A stretch of DNA of 46,596 nucleotides, taken from contig JAEZLH010000008.1 in the NCBI GenBank assembly GCA_023435895.1, forward strand, positions 1 to 46,596. The letters are read 5' to 3'. Below the pieces are notes generated by a model, which did not search any database, had not been told where the DNA came from, and saw nothing but the letters and a program-made list of their open reading frames with translations. Shown in pieces: positions 17,349-25,208 of this stretch. Both the position numbers and the translations under genes were made by a program. The DNA is from Bacillota bacterium. Its GTDB lineage: Bacteria; Bacillota; Clostridia; Lachnospirales; Lachnospiraceae. Positions within the stretch are counted from its first letter, which is position 1, and the number at the start of each line of letters is the position of its first letter.

Positions 17349-17504
17349 TTCGATATATCGCTAACATAAATGGGTTGGCAGTTTCTACCGAGTGACCGTT
17401 ATTCACTCGACTATCGGCTTATGAATTCATGATTCGGAATCCAAGACTGAATTATGGGTTTATATTTCACGATAGATTGAAACTCTGTTTCAATCTATTT
17501 TTTT
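17349..17504 (+). promoter_or_regulatory. Guanine-class purine riboswitch
   Basis: All purine-aptamer parts are visible. P2 is GCTAAC/GTTGGC (17360-17365 with 17374-17379). The core joint GTTTCTACC follows at 17381-17389. P3 is GAGTGA/TCACTC with loop CCGTTAT (17390-17408). The 3' joint GACTAT closes on P1 (TTCGAT with ATCGG). The discriminating base at 17411 is C, which specifies guanine/hypoxanthine rather than adenine. CTATCG (17411-17416), in the aptamer 3' side, is exactly complementary to CGATAG (17470-17475) at the foot of the terminator. It can therefore form an antiterminator when no ligand is bound. This predicts repression of the downstream permease by guanine. Confidence 0.93.
17472..17504 (+). 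terminator. Riboswitch-controlled terminator
   Basis: TAGATTGAAAC (17473-17483) pairs with GTTTCAATCTA (17487-17497) around a TCT loop, followed by seven Ts. Its left foot overlaps the segment that can pair with the aptamer 3' strand, making it the expression platform of the purine riboswitch. Confidence 0.9.
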
Positions 17505-17549
17505 ATTGGGAGTGATTTTTTCTTAATAATTATATTAGGAGATGTAACA

Positions 17550-19043
17550 ATGGAAAAATTCTTTAAGCTAAAGAAATACGGTACTAACGTTAGAACGGAA
17601 GTCATCGCTGGTCTTACTACTTTCTTTACAATGGCTTATATTATTTTCGTAAATCCAAGCATTTTAAGATTAGCAGGAACAGAAGCCAACCCCTTCAATA
17701 TGCAGGGAATCTTTGTTGCTACTATTATCTCCTCAGTAGTTGGTACATTGGTTATGGCTCTTTTTGCAAACGTGCCATATGCACTTGCTCCCGGTATGGG
17801 ATTAAACGCATTCTTTACCTTTACTGTGTGTGGAATAATGGGCTTTTCTTGGCAACAGGCATTAGCAATGGTATTTATCTGTGGTATTGTTAATATCATT
17901 ATCACTGTAACTGGTCTACGTAAAATGATTATTCGTTCCATGCCTTCTGTATTGCAAAAAGCAATTGGTGGTGGTATTGGTTTATTCATTGCATATATCG
18001 GTATTAAGGACTGTGGGTTATTAAAATTCACCAGTGATCCCGGTTCCTATCTGTTTTTAGGTAAAACACCTGAGGATGCAACGGTAATTGCAAATTCATC
18101 CGCTGTTCCTGCACTTGTTAATTTTTCAAATAAGGCAGTTCAATTGGCGCTCTTTGGTATTGTTTTAATCCTTATATTAATGATTCTTAGAGTGAAAGCT
18201 GCTATATTATTTGGAATATTAGCTACAACAGCTCTTTGCTACATTGAAATCGTAGTATTTAAGGTATCTCCGAACGAATTTGGTTTACACGCAGATACTG
18301 CAAAAGAGTTATTTGCAAATGTAAATATTACTGGAAGTGGTATTATTGACTCAATCGGTGCTGTAAAACATACTGCATTTAAAATGGATTTTAATGGTCT
18401 ATTTGAAACAGGAGATAAGTTCCTTCTTGCTTTAACTGCGATGATAGCTTTTGTACTTACTGATATTTTTGATGCACTTGGAACCTTTATTGGTACAGGT
18501 CGTCGTTCCGGTATCTTTGATGCAGAAGATGAGAAGCTCATGCTAGAAGGCAAGGGCATTAAGTCTCGTTTGGATAAAGCATTATTTGCTGATTTAAGTG
18601 CAACTATCGTAGGTTCCTTCTTCGGTACCTCTAATACAACAACCTATGTGGAAAGCTCCGCAGGTATTGCTGTTGGTGGTAGAACTGGTTTAACCTCTGT
18701 TGTTACAGCATTTATGTTTTTGATTTGTCTTGTATTATCACCGATCATCAGCCTGATTCCTACGGTTGCTACCGCTCCGGCACTTGTTGTAGTTGGTATC
18801 TTGATGATGTCTTCTGTAGGTGAAATTGACTGGAAGGACTTTAGTGTGGCTGCAGTTGCATTCCTTACCATCGCATTAATGCCTTTCACTTACAGCATTA
18901 CAACCGGTATCGCTTTCGGCTTTATCAGCTTCGTACTCATTGCTATTCTGAAAAAAGAAGCAAAGAAAATCCACCCGGTTATCTATGTATTTACTGCTTT
19001 ATTTATTCTGAACTTTGTATTATTAGCAGTTAAGAATCTATAA
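17550..19043 (+). CDS. AzgA/PbuG-type guanine/hypoxanthine permease
   Basis: This 497-residue polytopic protein belongs to the NCS2 purine permeases (AzgA/PbuG/PbuO branch). It begins RTEVIAGLTTFFTMAYIIFV and has the APGMGLNAFFTF substrate-region motif and a TDIFDALGTFIGTG segment. It imports guanine and hypoxanthine across the cytoplasmic membrane, probably with protons. The riboswitch directly upstream is of the guanine class, which supports this substrate over uracil or xanthine. The ATG at 17550 follows a TTAGGAGATG ribosome binding site. A strong terminator ends the unit at 19065-19105. Confidence 0.93.
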   Translation: MEKFFKLKKYGTNVRTEVIAGLTTFFTMAYIIFVNPSILRLAGTEANPFNMQGIFVATIISSVVGTLVMALFANVPYALAPGMGLNAFFTFTVCGIMGFSWQQALAMVFICGIVNIIITVTGLRKMIIRSMPSVLQKAIGGGIGLFIAYIGIKDCGLLKFTSDPGSYLFLGKTPEDATVIANSSAVPALVNFSNKAVQLALFGIVLILILMILRVKAAILFGILATTALCYIEIVVFKVSPNEFGLHADTAKELFANVNITGSGIIDSIGAVKHTAFKMDFNGLFETGDKFLLALTAMIAFVLTDIFDALGTFIGTGRRSGIFDAEDEKLMLEGKGIKSRLDKALFADLSATIVGSFFGTSNTTTYVESSAGIAVGGRTGLTSVVTAFMFLICLVLSPIISLIPTVATAPALVVVGILMMSSVGEIDWKDFSVAAVAFLTIALMPFTYSITTGIAFGFISFVLIAILKKEAKKIHPVIYVFTALFILNFVLLAVKNL

Positions 19044-19064
19044 GTTATATTTTAAGTAATCCAG

Positions 19065-19105
19065 GGACTTTTGCAAAATGAATATCATTTTGTGAAAGTC
19101 CTTTT
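19065..19105 (+). terminator. Terminator of the purine permease
   Basis: A 17-bp stem (19065-19081 with 19085-19101, two G-T wobbles) around an ATA loop is followed by TTTT. It lies 21 bp after the permease stop codon. Confidence 0.88.
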
Positions 19106-19115
19106 CTGTACTCTT

Positions 19116-19245
19116 AGCTGCCTTTCCGTCATATCGCCAAGAGATTGAGTAAACGCTTTTAGTTAACAGGAAGTTTTTTCAGCTACCTTTCCGTCTTATC
19201 GCCAAGAGATTGAGTAAATGCTTTTAGGTAACAGGAAGCTTCAAC
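19116..19245. repeat. 65-bp tandem direct repeat
   Basis: Copy 1 starts at 19116 (AGCTGCCTTTCCGTC) and copy 2 at 19181 (AGCTACCTTTCCGTC). They share GCCAAGAGATTGAGTAAA, a CTTTTAG block and TAACAGGAAG, with few differences. A much weaker third copy follows (CTTTTCTGCTCTTTAC, near 19248). The 65-bp period is not a multiple of three, so this is not a coding repeat. A 72-codon minus-strand open frame crossing it is therefore unlikely to be real. Confidence 0.8.
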
Positions 19246-19495
19246 CGCTTTTCTGCTCTTTACTAAGAGTAATGTAAAAAGATTTTGATACCTAAAAGGC
19301 TTCCGTAAATTGATTTTAAAACTCTTTGTCCAAAGTGGGTAATAAATCCTCCAAAAAAGTACAATCCCTAGTGAAAATGATTTACAAGAGTAGAAAGTCA
19401 TGGTAATATCCGATATAGAATAATCGCGTTAATTTACAGCTAACAGTACAAGTGACTATTCCCCAAGTACATAAGTTGATGGAATATTTTCTATA

Positions 19496-19524
19496 TTGAG
19501 CGATATGAAATGTCTTAATATAAC
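19496..19524 (+). promoter_or_regulatory. Candidate promoter for the deaminase gene
   Basis: TTGAGC (19496-19501), a 17-base spacer and TATAAC (19519-19524) lie about 55 bp before the deaminase start. Both hexamers differ from consensus by one or two bases. Confidence 0.5.
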
Positions 19525-19577
19525 ATTGAAAAGGCTTTTATAATAACATGGCCAACGCTTACAAGAAGGAGGGGCAT

Positions 19578-20066
19578 ATGGAAAGAAGAGATAAAGCAAA
19601 TTATTATTTAGACTTGGCAGAAATGGTTTCCCAAAGAGGTACTTGCTTACGAAGAAGATACGGAGCAGTAATCGTAAAGAATGATGAAGTGATTTCAACG
19701 GGTTACGTGGGCTCACCAAGAGGTAGAAAGAATTGCACTGATCTTGGGACTTGTGTAAGGGAGAAGCTAAATATTCCGAGGGGAGAACGATATGAGCTTT
19801 GCAGAAGCGTTCATGCGGAGGCAAATGCAATTATCAGTGCGTCTAGGGATAAAATGATGGGAAGTACACTTTATTTGGTAGGAACCGAAGTGAAGAGCGG
19901 CAATTATATCGAGCAATCCAGCTGCTGTTCCATGTGTAAACGCTTGGTTATCAATGCGGGAATTGACCAAGTAATTATTAGAGATAGTAAGGACGAATAC
20001 CGGGTTATCAATGTGAATGAATGGATAGAAAATGATGAATCGTTAGCAGGAACCTTTGGATACTAA
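19578..20066 (+). CDS. dCMP deaminase-like zinc enzyme
   Basis: This is a 162-residue member of the cytidine/deoxycytidylate deaminase fold. HAEANAI supplies the zinc-binding histidine and proton-shuttling glutamate, and SCCSMCKRL supplies the two zinc cysteines. The usual proline before the first cysteine (PCxxC) is replaced by cysteine. dCMP deaminase converts dCMP to dUMP for thymidylate synthesis; the related ComEB proteins look alike. The frame is open from an ATG at 19548, but a strong AAGGAGGGG lies inside that extension and points to ATG 19578. A terminator follows at 20089-20140, so it is probably transcribed alone. Confidence 0.82.
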   Translation: MERRDKANYYLDLAEMVSQRGTCLRRRYGAVIVKNDEVISTGYVGSPRGRKNCTDLGTCVREKLNIPRGERYELCRSVHAEANAIISASRDKMMGSTLYLVGTEVKSGNYIEQSSCCSMCKRLVINAGIDQVIIRDSKDEYRVINVNEWIENDESLAGTFGY

Positions 20067-20088
20067 AATTAGTGGGTTCAAATAGAAT

Positions 20089-20140
20089 AGTGATGTAACT
20101 TTGCCACATGTCGTGTGCCGGGTTATATCACTGTTTTTTT
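20089..20140 (+). terminator. Terminator of the deaminase gene
   Basis: AGTGATGTAAC (20089-20099) pairs with GTTATATCACT (20122-20132) with a G-T wobble, enclosing an inner CACA/TGTG hairpin. Seven Ts follow. Confidence 0.88.
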
Positions 20141-20605
20141 GCATTTTAATTTAGAAGGATATCCTGTTAGGAAGGAAATATAGTAAAAAATGGTTGGCTG
20201 GGAAAACTAACACAGCGTAAAAATCTGTTTCTGTGTTATTGTACAACAGGTACGAATTCCTTCGTTCCAATAATGCTTCTGATGTGACTTCTGCTACAGA
20301 ATTGCAGCTGTTTCACATGCAAGAGCTAGAATGATTAAGTTTCTTATTAAGTTTCTTGTTTGGTTTCGCATTTATCTAGGAGAAGGTACCTTTAGATGAT
20401 GGGAAATTTACGAGCTAATCTACAATAAGGAGATAATGGCGAAAGATGTAAAATATTAAAATTATGAATAGAAAAAACAAAAATAACAGATGCTAGTTTA
20501 TGAAGAAATAGATAATTAGAAACAGATAATTAGAAACAGGAACACAATCATGTTTCTAGGTTATCCTAGGTTATCCGTTGATTAAACTTAAAGGAGATGA
20601 ACCAT
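20141..20605. other. Intergenic region with short repeats and a possible 22-codon ORF
   Basis: No conserved gene is recognised. A hairpin AACACAG/CTGTGTT lies near 20207-20240. GATAATTAGAAACA is repeated in tandem near 20509-20538, and CTAGGTTATC is duplicated near 20556-20578. A 22-codon frame (20331-20399) would encode MIKFLIKFLVWFRIY and seven more residues, a hydrophobic/basic peptide, but its ribosome binding site is weak. Confidence 0.45.
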
Positions 20606-20827
20606 ATGATAAAAATTATGGATATTAAATCAGAAGTTGATCTTCAATCAAAGCATCCTCATGTTAAAGCACAATTTAATTCTGATGGAAGACCCAAGAT
20701 TAAAAATAGCATCGAGCATGAGTTGTTCTATCAGCAGAATGGCAGATATCCGGATGCGGAAGAAGATGAGATACCGGAAGAGATAACTGACCGTGCAATG
20801 GAAATTAAAGATTATTTAGCCAAATAA
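20606..20827 (+). CDS. Small acidic hypothetical protein
   Basis: The product is 73 residues and I do not recognise its family. It has no signal peptide or membrane helix. The C-terminal half is rich in Glu/Asp (YPDAEEDEIPEEITDRAMEI), suggesting a small soluble cytoplasmic protein. ATG 20606 lies nine bases after AAAGGAG; an earlier in-frame ATG at 20597 abuts that site and is unlikely to be used. The strong ribosome binding site and the hairpin 45 bp downstream support a real single-gene unit. Confidence 0.6.
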   Translation: MIKIMDIKSEVDLQSKHPHVKAQFNSDGRPKIKNSIEHELFYQQNGRYPDAEEDEIPEEITDRAMEIKDYLAK

Positions 20828-20871
20828 ACATTTCGATACTCCTTAGAATAATTACATGAAGATTAACTACC

Positions 20872-20943
20872 ATTAGGAGCTGCCCCAAACTAACAGGAAT
20901 ATAGATTCCGAACATGTTACTTTGCGGCAGCTCCTAATATTGT
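20872..20943 (+). terminator. Probable terminator hairpin
   Basis: ATTAGGAGCTGCC (20872-20884) and GGCAGCTCCTAAT (20926-20938) are perfect complements over 13 bp. An inner GGAAT/ATTCC hairpin sits in the 41-base loop. The T-run after it is poor (ATTGTTT). The rest of the gap to aroA (20944-21190) shows nothing else; no clear aroA terminator was found on the minus strand. Confidence 0.65.
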
Positions 20944-21190
20944 TTGAACGATTCGAGATATAAAAGCAATTTATGCTGCATCTCTTTTTATATTTACGAA
21001 GTTAAAGATCTGGTGTCGAATATATCTTAAGATTTTCTATTAATTTGCACGAATGTTCCATTACATAGTTTTATTTATGAAGCATTCATTCTTTTACTTT
21101 ATGTAATAACTTGGATTTCTACTTGGTATTGCATAAACACTCAAACCTTATGATATCACAGAAAAATAAATGATACGATTTAATGATTTC

Positions 21191-22483
21191 CTACTGCAAA
21201 GATTTTAGGTCACTATAAAAATTAGGATAGGAGATGTCAACACATTCTGCATCAAGGATTTCGGTGTTGCCTTCTGCGAGCAAACTAGCAATAGCAAAGG
21301 ACATAGCAATTCTATGGTCGCATTTACTATCAATTGTTGCACCATGCAGCGGTTTTCCGCCATTGATGATCATACCATCCTCGGTAGCAGTAATATCTGC
21401 GCCCATAAGAGACAGATTATTCACCATTACATCGATACGATTGGATTCCTTTACTTTTAATTCAGAAGCATCTTTGATAATTGTTTTCCCCTTTGCATAG
21501 CAAGCTAGGATTGCAATAATCGGAATCTCATCAATTAAGGTAGGAATAATTTCTCCACCAATTTCGGTTCCATGCAGTTCACTAAATCGCACCAATAAGT
21601 CGGCAACCGGCTCACCACCATGATCAATCACATTCTCAAAACGAATATCCCCGCCCATTTGCTTGCAGACCCGTAGGATACCATCTCTGGTTGGGTTGAT
21701 GCCCACATTCTTAATTAGTAGTTCGGAATGGGGTATCATTAATGCGGCGGCTATAAAATATGCGGCAGAGGAGATATCTCCTGGAACACTGATTTTTCTG
21801 CCCAGTAGTTTCGGATTGGGTTGTATAGTAGCGGTATTATGTACGGAAGAGATTTGAGCCCCGAATTCGCTCAGCATAAGCTCGGTGTGATTACGGGAAA
21901 GGGAAGGTTCGCTGACAGAGGTTTCACCATCTGCATATAATCCAGCAAGCAAAACACAGGATTTAATCTGTGCGGAAGCAACCGGAGAGGTATAATGGAT
22001 GCCCTTTAAACTTGATTGAGAGTTTGAACCATTAATGATAAGGGGAGAGCGATCATTTGAAGCAAGACTTTTGATGTCAGCCCCCATCATAGTGAGAGGG
22101 GTCATGATTCTGCCCATAGGGCGTTTTTGGATGGATTCATCCCCATTTAAGGTTACATCAAAGGTTTGACCGGACAGAATACCAGAAATCAATCTCATAG
22201 TTGTTCCGCTGTTACCAACATCTAGAACATCTTGTGGCTTTATTAATCCATGAAGTCCCTTCCCGTGGATAACAACCTGATTGTCTGAGGGATGATTCGT
22301 GATCTCAATTCCCATTTGTCGAAAGCAACGTATGGTTGATAAGCAATCCGCACCCTGAAGAAAATTGGTTACCTCCGTGGTTCCGTCTGCCAAAGCTCCG
22401 AACATTACTGCTCGATGAGAAATGGATTTATCGCCTGGTATTGTAACAATACCTTTTAATGGTCCGCCTTTTTGAACTATCAT
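21191..22483 (-). CDS. aroA: 5-enolpyruvylshikimate-3-phosphate synthase
   Basis: The 430-residue enzyme joins PEP and shikimate-3-phosphate in the sixth step of the shikimate pathway. Family motifs are clear: PGDKSISHRAVMFGALADG near the N-terminus, GNSGTTMRLISG (about residue 91), RPMGRIMTPL, the catalytic-aspartate segment LIDEIPIIA, KVKESNRID and HRIAMSFAIA near the C-terminus. Length fits the bacterial family. It is the last gene of the minus-strand operon aroF-tyrA-aroA, 26 bp after tyrA, with GAGGAGA ahead of the ATG. Confidence 0.96.
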   Translation of the reverse strand: MIVQKGGPLKGIVTIPGDKSISHRAVMFGALADGTTEVTNFLQGADCLSTIRCFRQMGIEITNHPSDNQVVIHGKGLHGLIKPQDVLDVGNSGTTMRLISGILSGQTFDVTLNGDESIQKRPMGRIMTPLTMMGADIKSLASNDRSPLIINGSNSQSSLKGIHYTSPVASAQIKSCVLLAGLYADGETSVSEPSLSRNHTELMLSEFGAQISSVHNTATIQPNPKLLGRKISVPGDISSAAYFIAAALMIPHSELLIKNVGINPTRDGILRVCKQMGGDIRFENVIDHGGEPVADLLVRFSELHGTEIGGEIIPTLIDEIPIIAILACYAKGKTIIKDASELKVKESNRIDVMVNNLSLMGADITATEDGMIINGGKPLHGATIDSKCDHRIAMSFAIASLLAEGNTEILDAECVDISYPNFYSDLKSLQ

Positions 22484-22509
22484 GAATAAATTCTCCTCAC
22501 TTAATACTT

Positions 22510-23646
22510 TTATTTACGTTCATATATATGGTAATTATATCGGCTTAGCAAGGTGATTGCGTTATTCTGCGCTTCTTCGCCGTAGAATTCAATACGAAGA
22601 ACGCCTTCTTCAAATTCCCTGTTATGGATGATACCGATATTTTTAATACTAATCTGATTGGTGGCTAATAGGGTGGCAATGGTGGCAATCGCACCGGCTT
22701 CATCGATTACGTCCAGATAAATCTCGAACAGTTTCTTCATCATACCAATGGATTTGTTCGGTATGGAACTGCGATATTCCCCAGCTCGGTCAAACATTTC
22801 ATACAAATACTCCTCATTGTGGGTATGGAGTGCAAGAGAAACCTCTTGTAAGGAGTGAATGTATTGATTGAGAAGCTGTTCAATATCTGCCGAATTGGTA
22901 AGACAGATATTCTGCCACATAATTGGAGAAGAGGAAGCGATACGGGTGATATCTTTAAAGCCCCCTGCTGCCAGGGCTCTCATTTGCTCTGTTTCATCAT
23001 CGGATTCTCGAACCAGGTTAACAAGCTGAGCTGCAATAATATGTGGAACATGACTTATGGCTGCGGTGATTTTATCATGTTCGTAGGGATCAAGGATAAT
23101 CGGAATAGAACCCATTTTCTCCACTAATCCATGAAGGAGTGTTAACATAGGAGCGGGAGCCTCTTTGGTAGGAGTGAGTATGTAATAAGCATTTTCCATA
23201 AGCAGGGCATAGGAATTTAAATAGCCGGTTTTTTCGGAACCGGTCATTGGATGCCCTCCAATAAACTGAGAATTCATTCCCAGTTCCTGCACCGCATCAT
23301 GAATATTACCCTTAACACTTCCAACATCGGTTATAATACAGCTGTCCTTAATGATAGGTTTTAAGCGTGTTAGGTATTTTATGTTGGAAAGAACCGGTGC
23401 GCATAGAAATAAAAGGTCGCAATCCGGAAAATGATCCTCCAGAGCTCCGGTGATATCATCGAGAACTCCGTCAGCGCGAGCGGCCAATAGATCAGTACTA
23501 GGATTGTCTTTGTGATAATCATAAGCAAAAAGATAATAATTATGATTGATATTCTTCAGAGCCCTTGCAATTGACCCTCCGATTAATCCAAATCCTATAA
23601 AACCAATCTTTAACTCGTTCTTAAAATCACTTTCTAAATCGCTCAT
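22510..23646 (-). CDS. tyrA: Prephenate dehydrogenase with C-terminal ACT domain
   Basis: The 378-residue enzyme oxidises prephenate to 4-hydroxyphenylpyruvate for tyrosine synthesis using NAD(P)+. A Rossmann loop (GFGLIGGSIARALK, about residues 17-30) is followed by TDVGSVKG and the substrate motif GGHPMTGSEKTGY. The last ~70 residues (AGAIATIATLLATNQI onward) form an ACT domain, which in this family usually gives tyrosine feedback inhibition. It lies 58 bp after aroF and 26 bp before aroA, in one operon. Confidence 0.93.
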   Translation of the reverse strand: MSDLESDFKNELKIGFIGFGLIGGSIARALKNINHNYYLFAYDYHKDNPSTDLLAARADGVLDDITGALEDHFPDCDLLFLCAPVLSNIKYLTRLKPIIKDSCIITDVGSVKGNIHDAVQELGMNSQFIGGHPMTGSEKTGYLNSYALLMENAYYILTPTKEAPAPMLTLLHGLVEKMGSIPIILDPYEHDKITAAISHVPHIIAAQLVNLVRESDDETEQMRALAAGGFKDITRIASSSPIMWQNICLTNSADIEQLLNQYIHSLQEVSLALHTHNEEYLYEMFDRAGEYRSSIPNKSIGMMKKLFEIYLDVIDEAGAIATIATLLATNQISIKNIGIIHNREFEEGVLRIEFYGEEAQNNAITLLSRYNYHIYERK

Positions 23647-23704
23647 GGATACCTCCCTAGTTAGTTATTTGATTTGCCAAGGTCAGGCAAGTATAAAAAT
23701 CGTA

Positions 23705-24718
23705 TTAAAATTTTCTTCCCATTAATTCTACAAAAGGTTTTAGCTCGTTCATCAGTTTCTCGAACTGATCAAAGTTAAGGGATTGAGGTCCATCGGATAA
23801 TGCAGTAGCGGGATTTGGATGGGTTTCAATCATCAAGCCATCCGCACCTACGGCTACCGCACATTTGGATAAGGGCTTAACATAGGCTCTTACCCCGGTT
23901 GCATGGCTGGGATCTACGATGATGGGTAGATGGCTCTTTTCTTTAATAACTGGAATTGCGCTGATATCCAATGTGTTTCTGGTGGCACTTTCAAAGGTTC
24001 GAATACCTCGTTCACATAATACAACATTTGGGTTGCCTTCTGCAATAATATATTCGGAAGCATTTAGCCACTCATCAATGGTTGCAGACAACCCTCTCTT
24101 TAATAAGACGGGCAACCCTGACTTTCCTGCCTCCTTTAAAAGATAGAAGTTTTGCATGTTTCTGGCGCCGATTTGGAGCATATCCACATACTTTACTGCT
24201 GCCTCTATAGCAGTTAAACTGGTGACTTCACAGATAACCGGAAGACCGGTTTCTTCTCTGGCTTCCTTCATATATTGAAGACCCTCTTCCTCCAGACCCT
24301 GAAACGCATAAGGGGAGGTTCTTGGCTTGTAGGCACCGCCGCGAAGGATATGAGCACCCGCTTTTTTAATGGCGTGAGCTGTAGCAAGGAGCTGTTCCTT
24401 ACTTTCCACGGCACAGGGACCCGACATGACAATCATGGAATTTCCGCCGATGGAGACATTACCCACCTTTACGATAGAGGGTTCCGGATGAAACTTCTTG
24501 TTGGCGAGCTTGTAACTCTCCGTAACAGCAACAATTCGTTCCACATCATCAAATATTTCAAGATTCTGGTCAGAAAGTTTGGACTTGTCACCCACAACCC
24601 CGATAATGGTAACTTCCTTACCGGCAGAAATATGAGCGTCAAGTCCCCTAGCTTCAATAATATTTTTAATTTGTTCGATGGACTCAGCCTTTGAATGAGG
24701 TTTCATAACAATAATCAT
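23705..24718 (-). CDS. aroF: DAHP synthase, type I-beta with N-terminal regulatory domain
   Basis: The 337-residue enzyme condenses PEP with erythrose-4-phosphate, the first step of aromatic amino-acid synthesis. Core motifs include SGPCAVES, GGAYKPRTSPYAFQG and DPSHATG. About 80 N-terminal residues (IEQIKNIIEARGLDAHI onward) form a ferredoxin-like domain like that of the Thermotoga enzyme, which confers feedback inhibition there. It is the first gene of the operon; AAAGGAAG precedes the ATG, and a consensus promoter lies about 240 bp upstream. Confidence 0.94.
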   Translation of the reverse strand: MIIVMKPHSKAESIEQIKNIIEARGLDAHISAGKEVTIIGVVGDKSKLSDQNLEIFDDVERIVAVTESYKLANKKFHPEPSIVKVGNVSIGGNSMIVMSGPCAVESKEQLLATAHAIKKAGAHILRGGAYKPRTSPYAFQGLEEEGLQYMKEAREETGLPVICEVTSLTAIEAAVKYVDMLQIGARNMQNFYLLKEAGKSGLPVLLKRGLSATIDEWLNASEYIIAEGNPNVVLCERGIRTFESATRNTLDISAIPVIKEKSHLPIIVDPSHATGVRAYVKPLSKCAVAVGADGLMIETHPNPATALSDGPQSLNFDQFEKLMNELKPFVELMGRKF

Positions 24719-24957
24719 AATTTTCTTCCTTTCAAATATCAGAGATTATATAAGTAATTGCAAAATAATTTATACCTGTAATTATGGTATTAAGAATACA
24801 AAATTGTTTGATAGAATGGACAACCTAATCAAGGTATTACTCAAAAAATGGTATTCCGAATACTACAAAGGATTGGTATCTGTTGCTTTACTAAGCATAT
24901 AGTTTTAATTAATCCTTTACTAAGGAACAGATTTTACTCAAATTTATCGCTATCTGT
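24719..24957 (-). promoter_or_regulatory. Leader of the aroF-tyrA-aroA operon
   Basis: This is the predicted ~240-nt untranslated leader. Read on the minus strand it contains a hairpin AACAGAT/ATCTGTT near its 5' end. It also contains several GTATT/AATAC inverted repeats, one of them followed by CATTTTTTG like a weak terminator. No T-box sequence is present. An 11-codon frame in it has no Phe, Tyr or Trp codons, so classical attenuation is not supported. Its regulatory role is unproven. Confidence 0.4.
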
Positions 24958-24963
24958 TTTGCA

Positions 24964-24992
24964 ATTATACTCTGATTAGTATCCACTGTCAA
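24964..24992 (-). promoter_or_regulatory. Sigma-A promoter of the aromatic operon
   Basis: On the minus strand, TTGACA (24992-24987), a 17-base spacer and TATAAT (24969-24964) match consensus exactly. Transcription would start near 24957. Confidence 0.9.
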
Positions 24993-25064
24993 TACACCAT
25001 TGCTTTAAAGTGTTACGGTTTAAAGTGTAAAAGAAAGTTGTTTGTCAATATTTCCATAAAACTA

Positions 25065-25093
25065 TTGTAAAACAAATTCAATTCTAGTAAAAT
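25065..25093 (+). promoter_or_regulatory. Promoter of the EF-G-like gene
   Basis: TTGTAA (25065-25070), a 17-base spacer and TAAAAT (25088-25093) lie about 115 bp before the start codon. Together with the aroF promoter on the other strand this explains the 490-bp divergent gap; no further element is seen between them. Confidence 0.65.
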
Positions 25094-25208
25094 ATACTAA
25101 GAAGTATTTATGGGTGATTATATGTATTTACTAACAAATTTCTCGAATTATCAGAATATTTGTTGACCCAATAAACCTACTTACTATTCGCGTATTGGAG
25201 GAAAGCGT

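Noticed and set aside
19183..19401. 72-codon minus-strand ORF
   Set aside because: It runs through the 65-bp tandem repeat, whose period breaks codon phase between copies, and the product resembles no family.
24719..24957. T-box in the aroF leader
   Set aside because: The conserved antiterminator bulge sequence (GGTGG-ACCGCG type) is absent.
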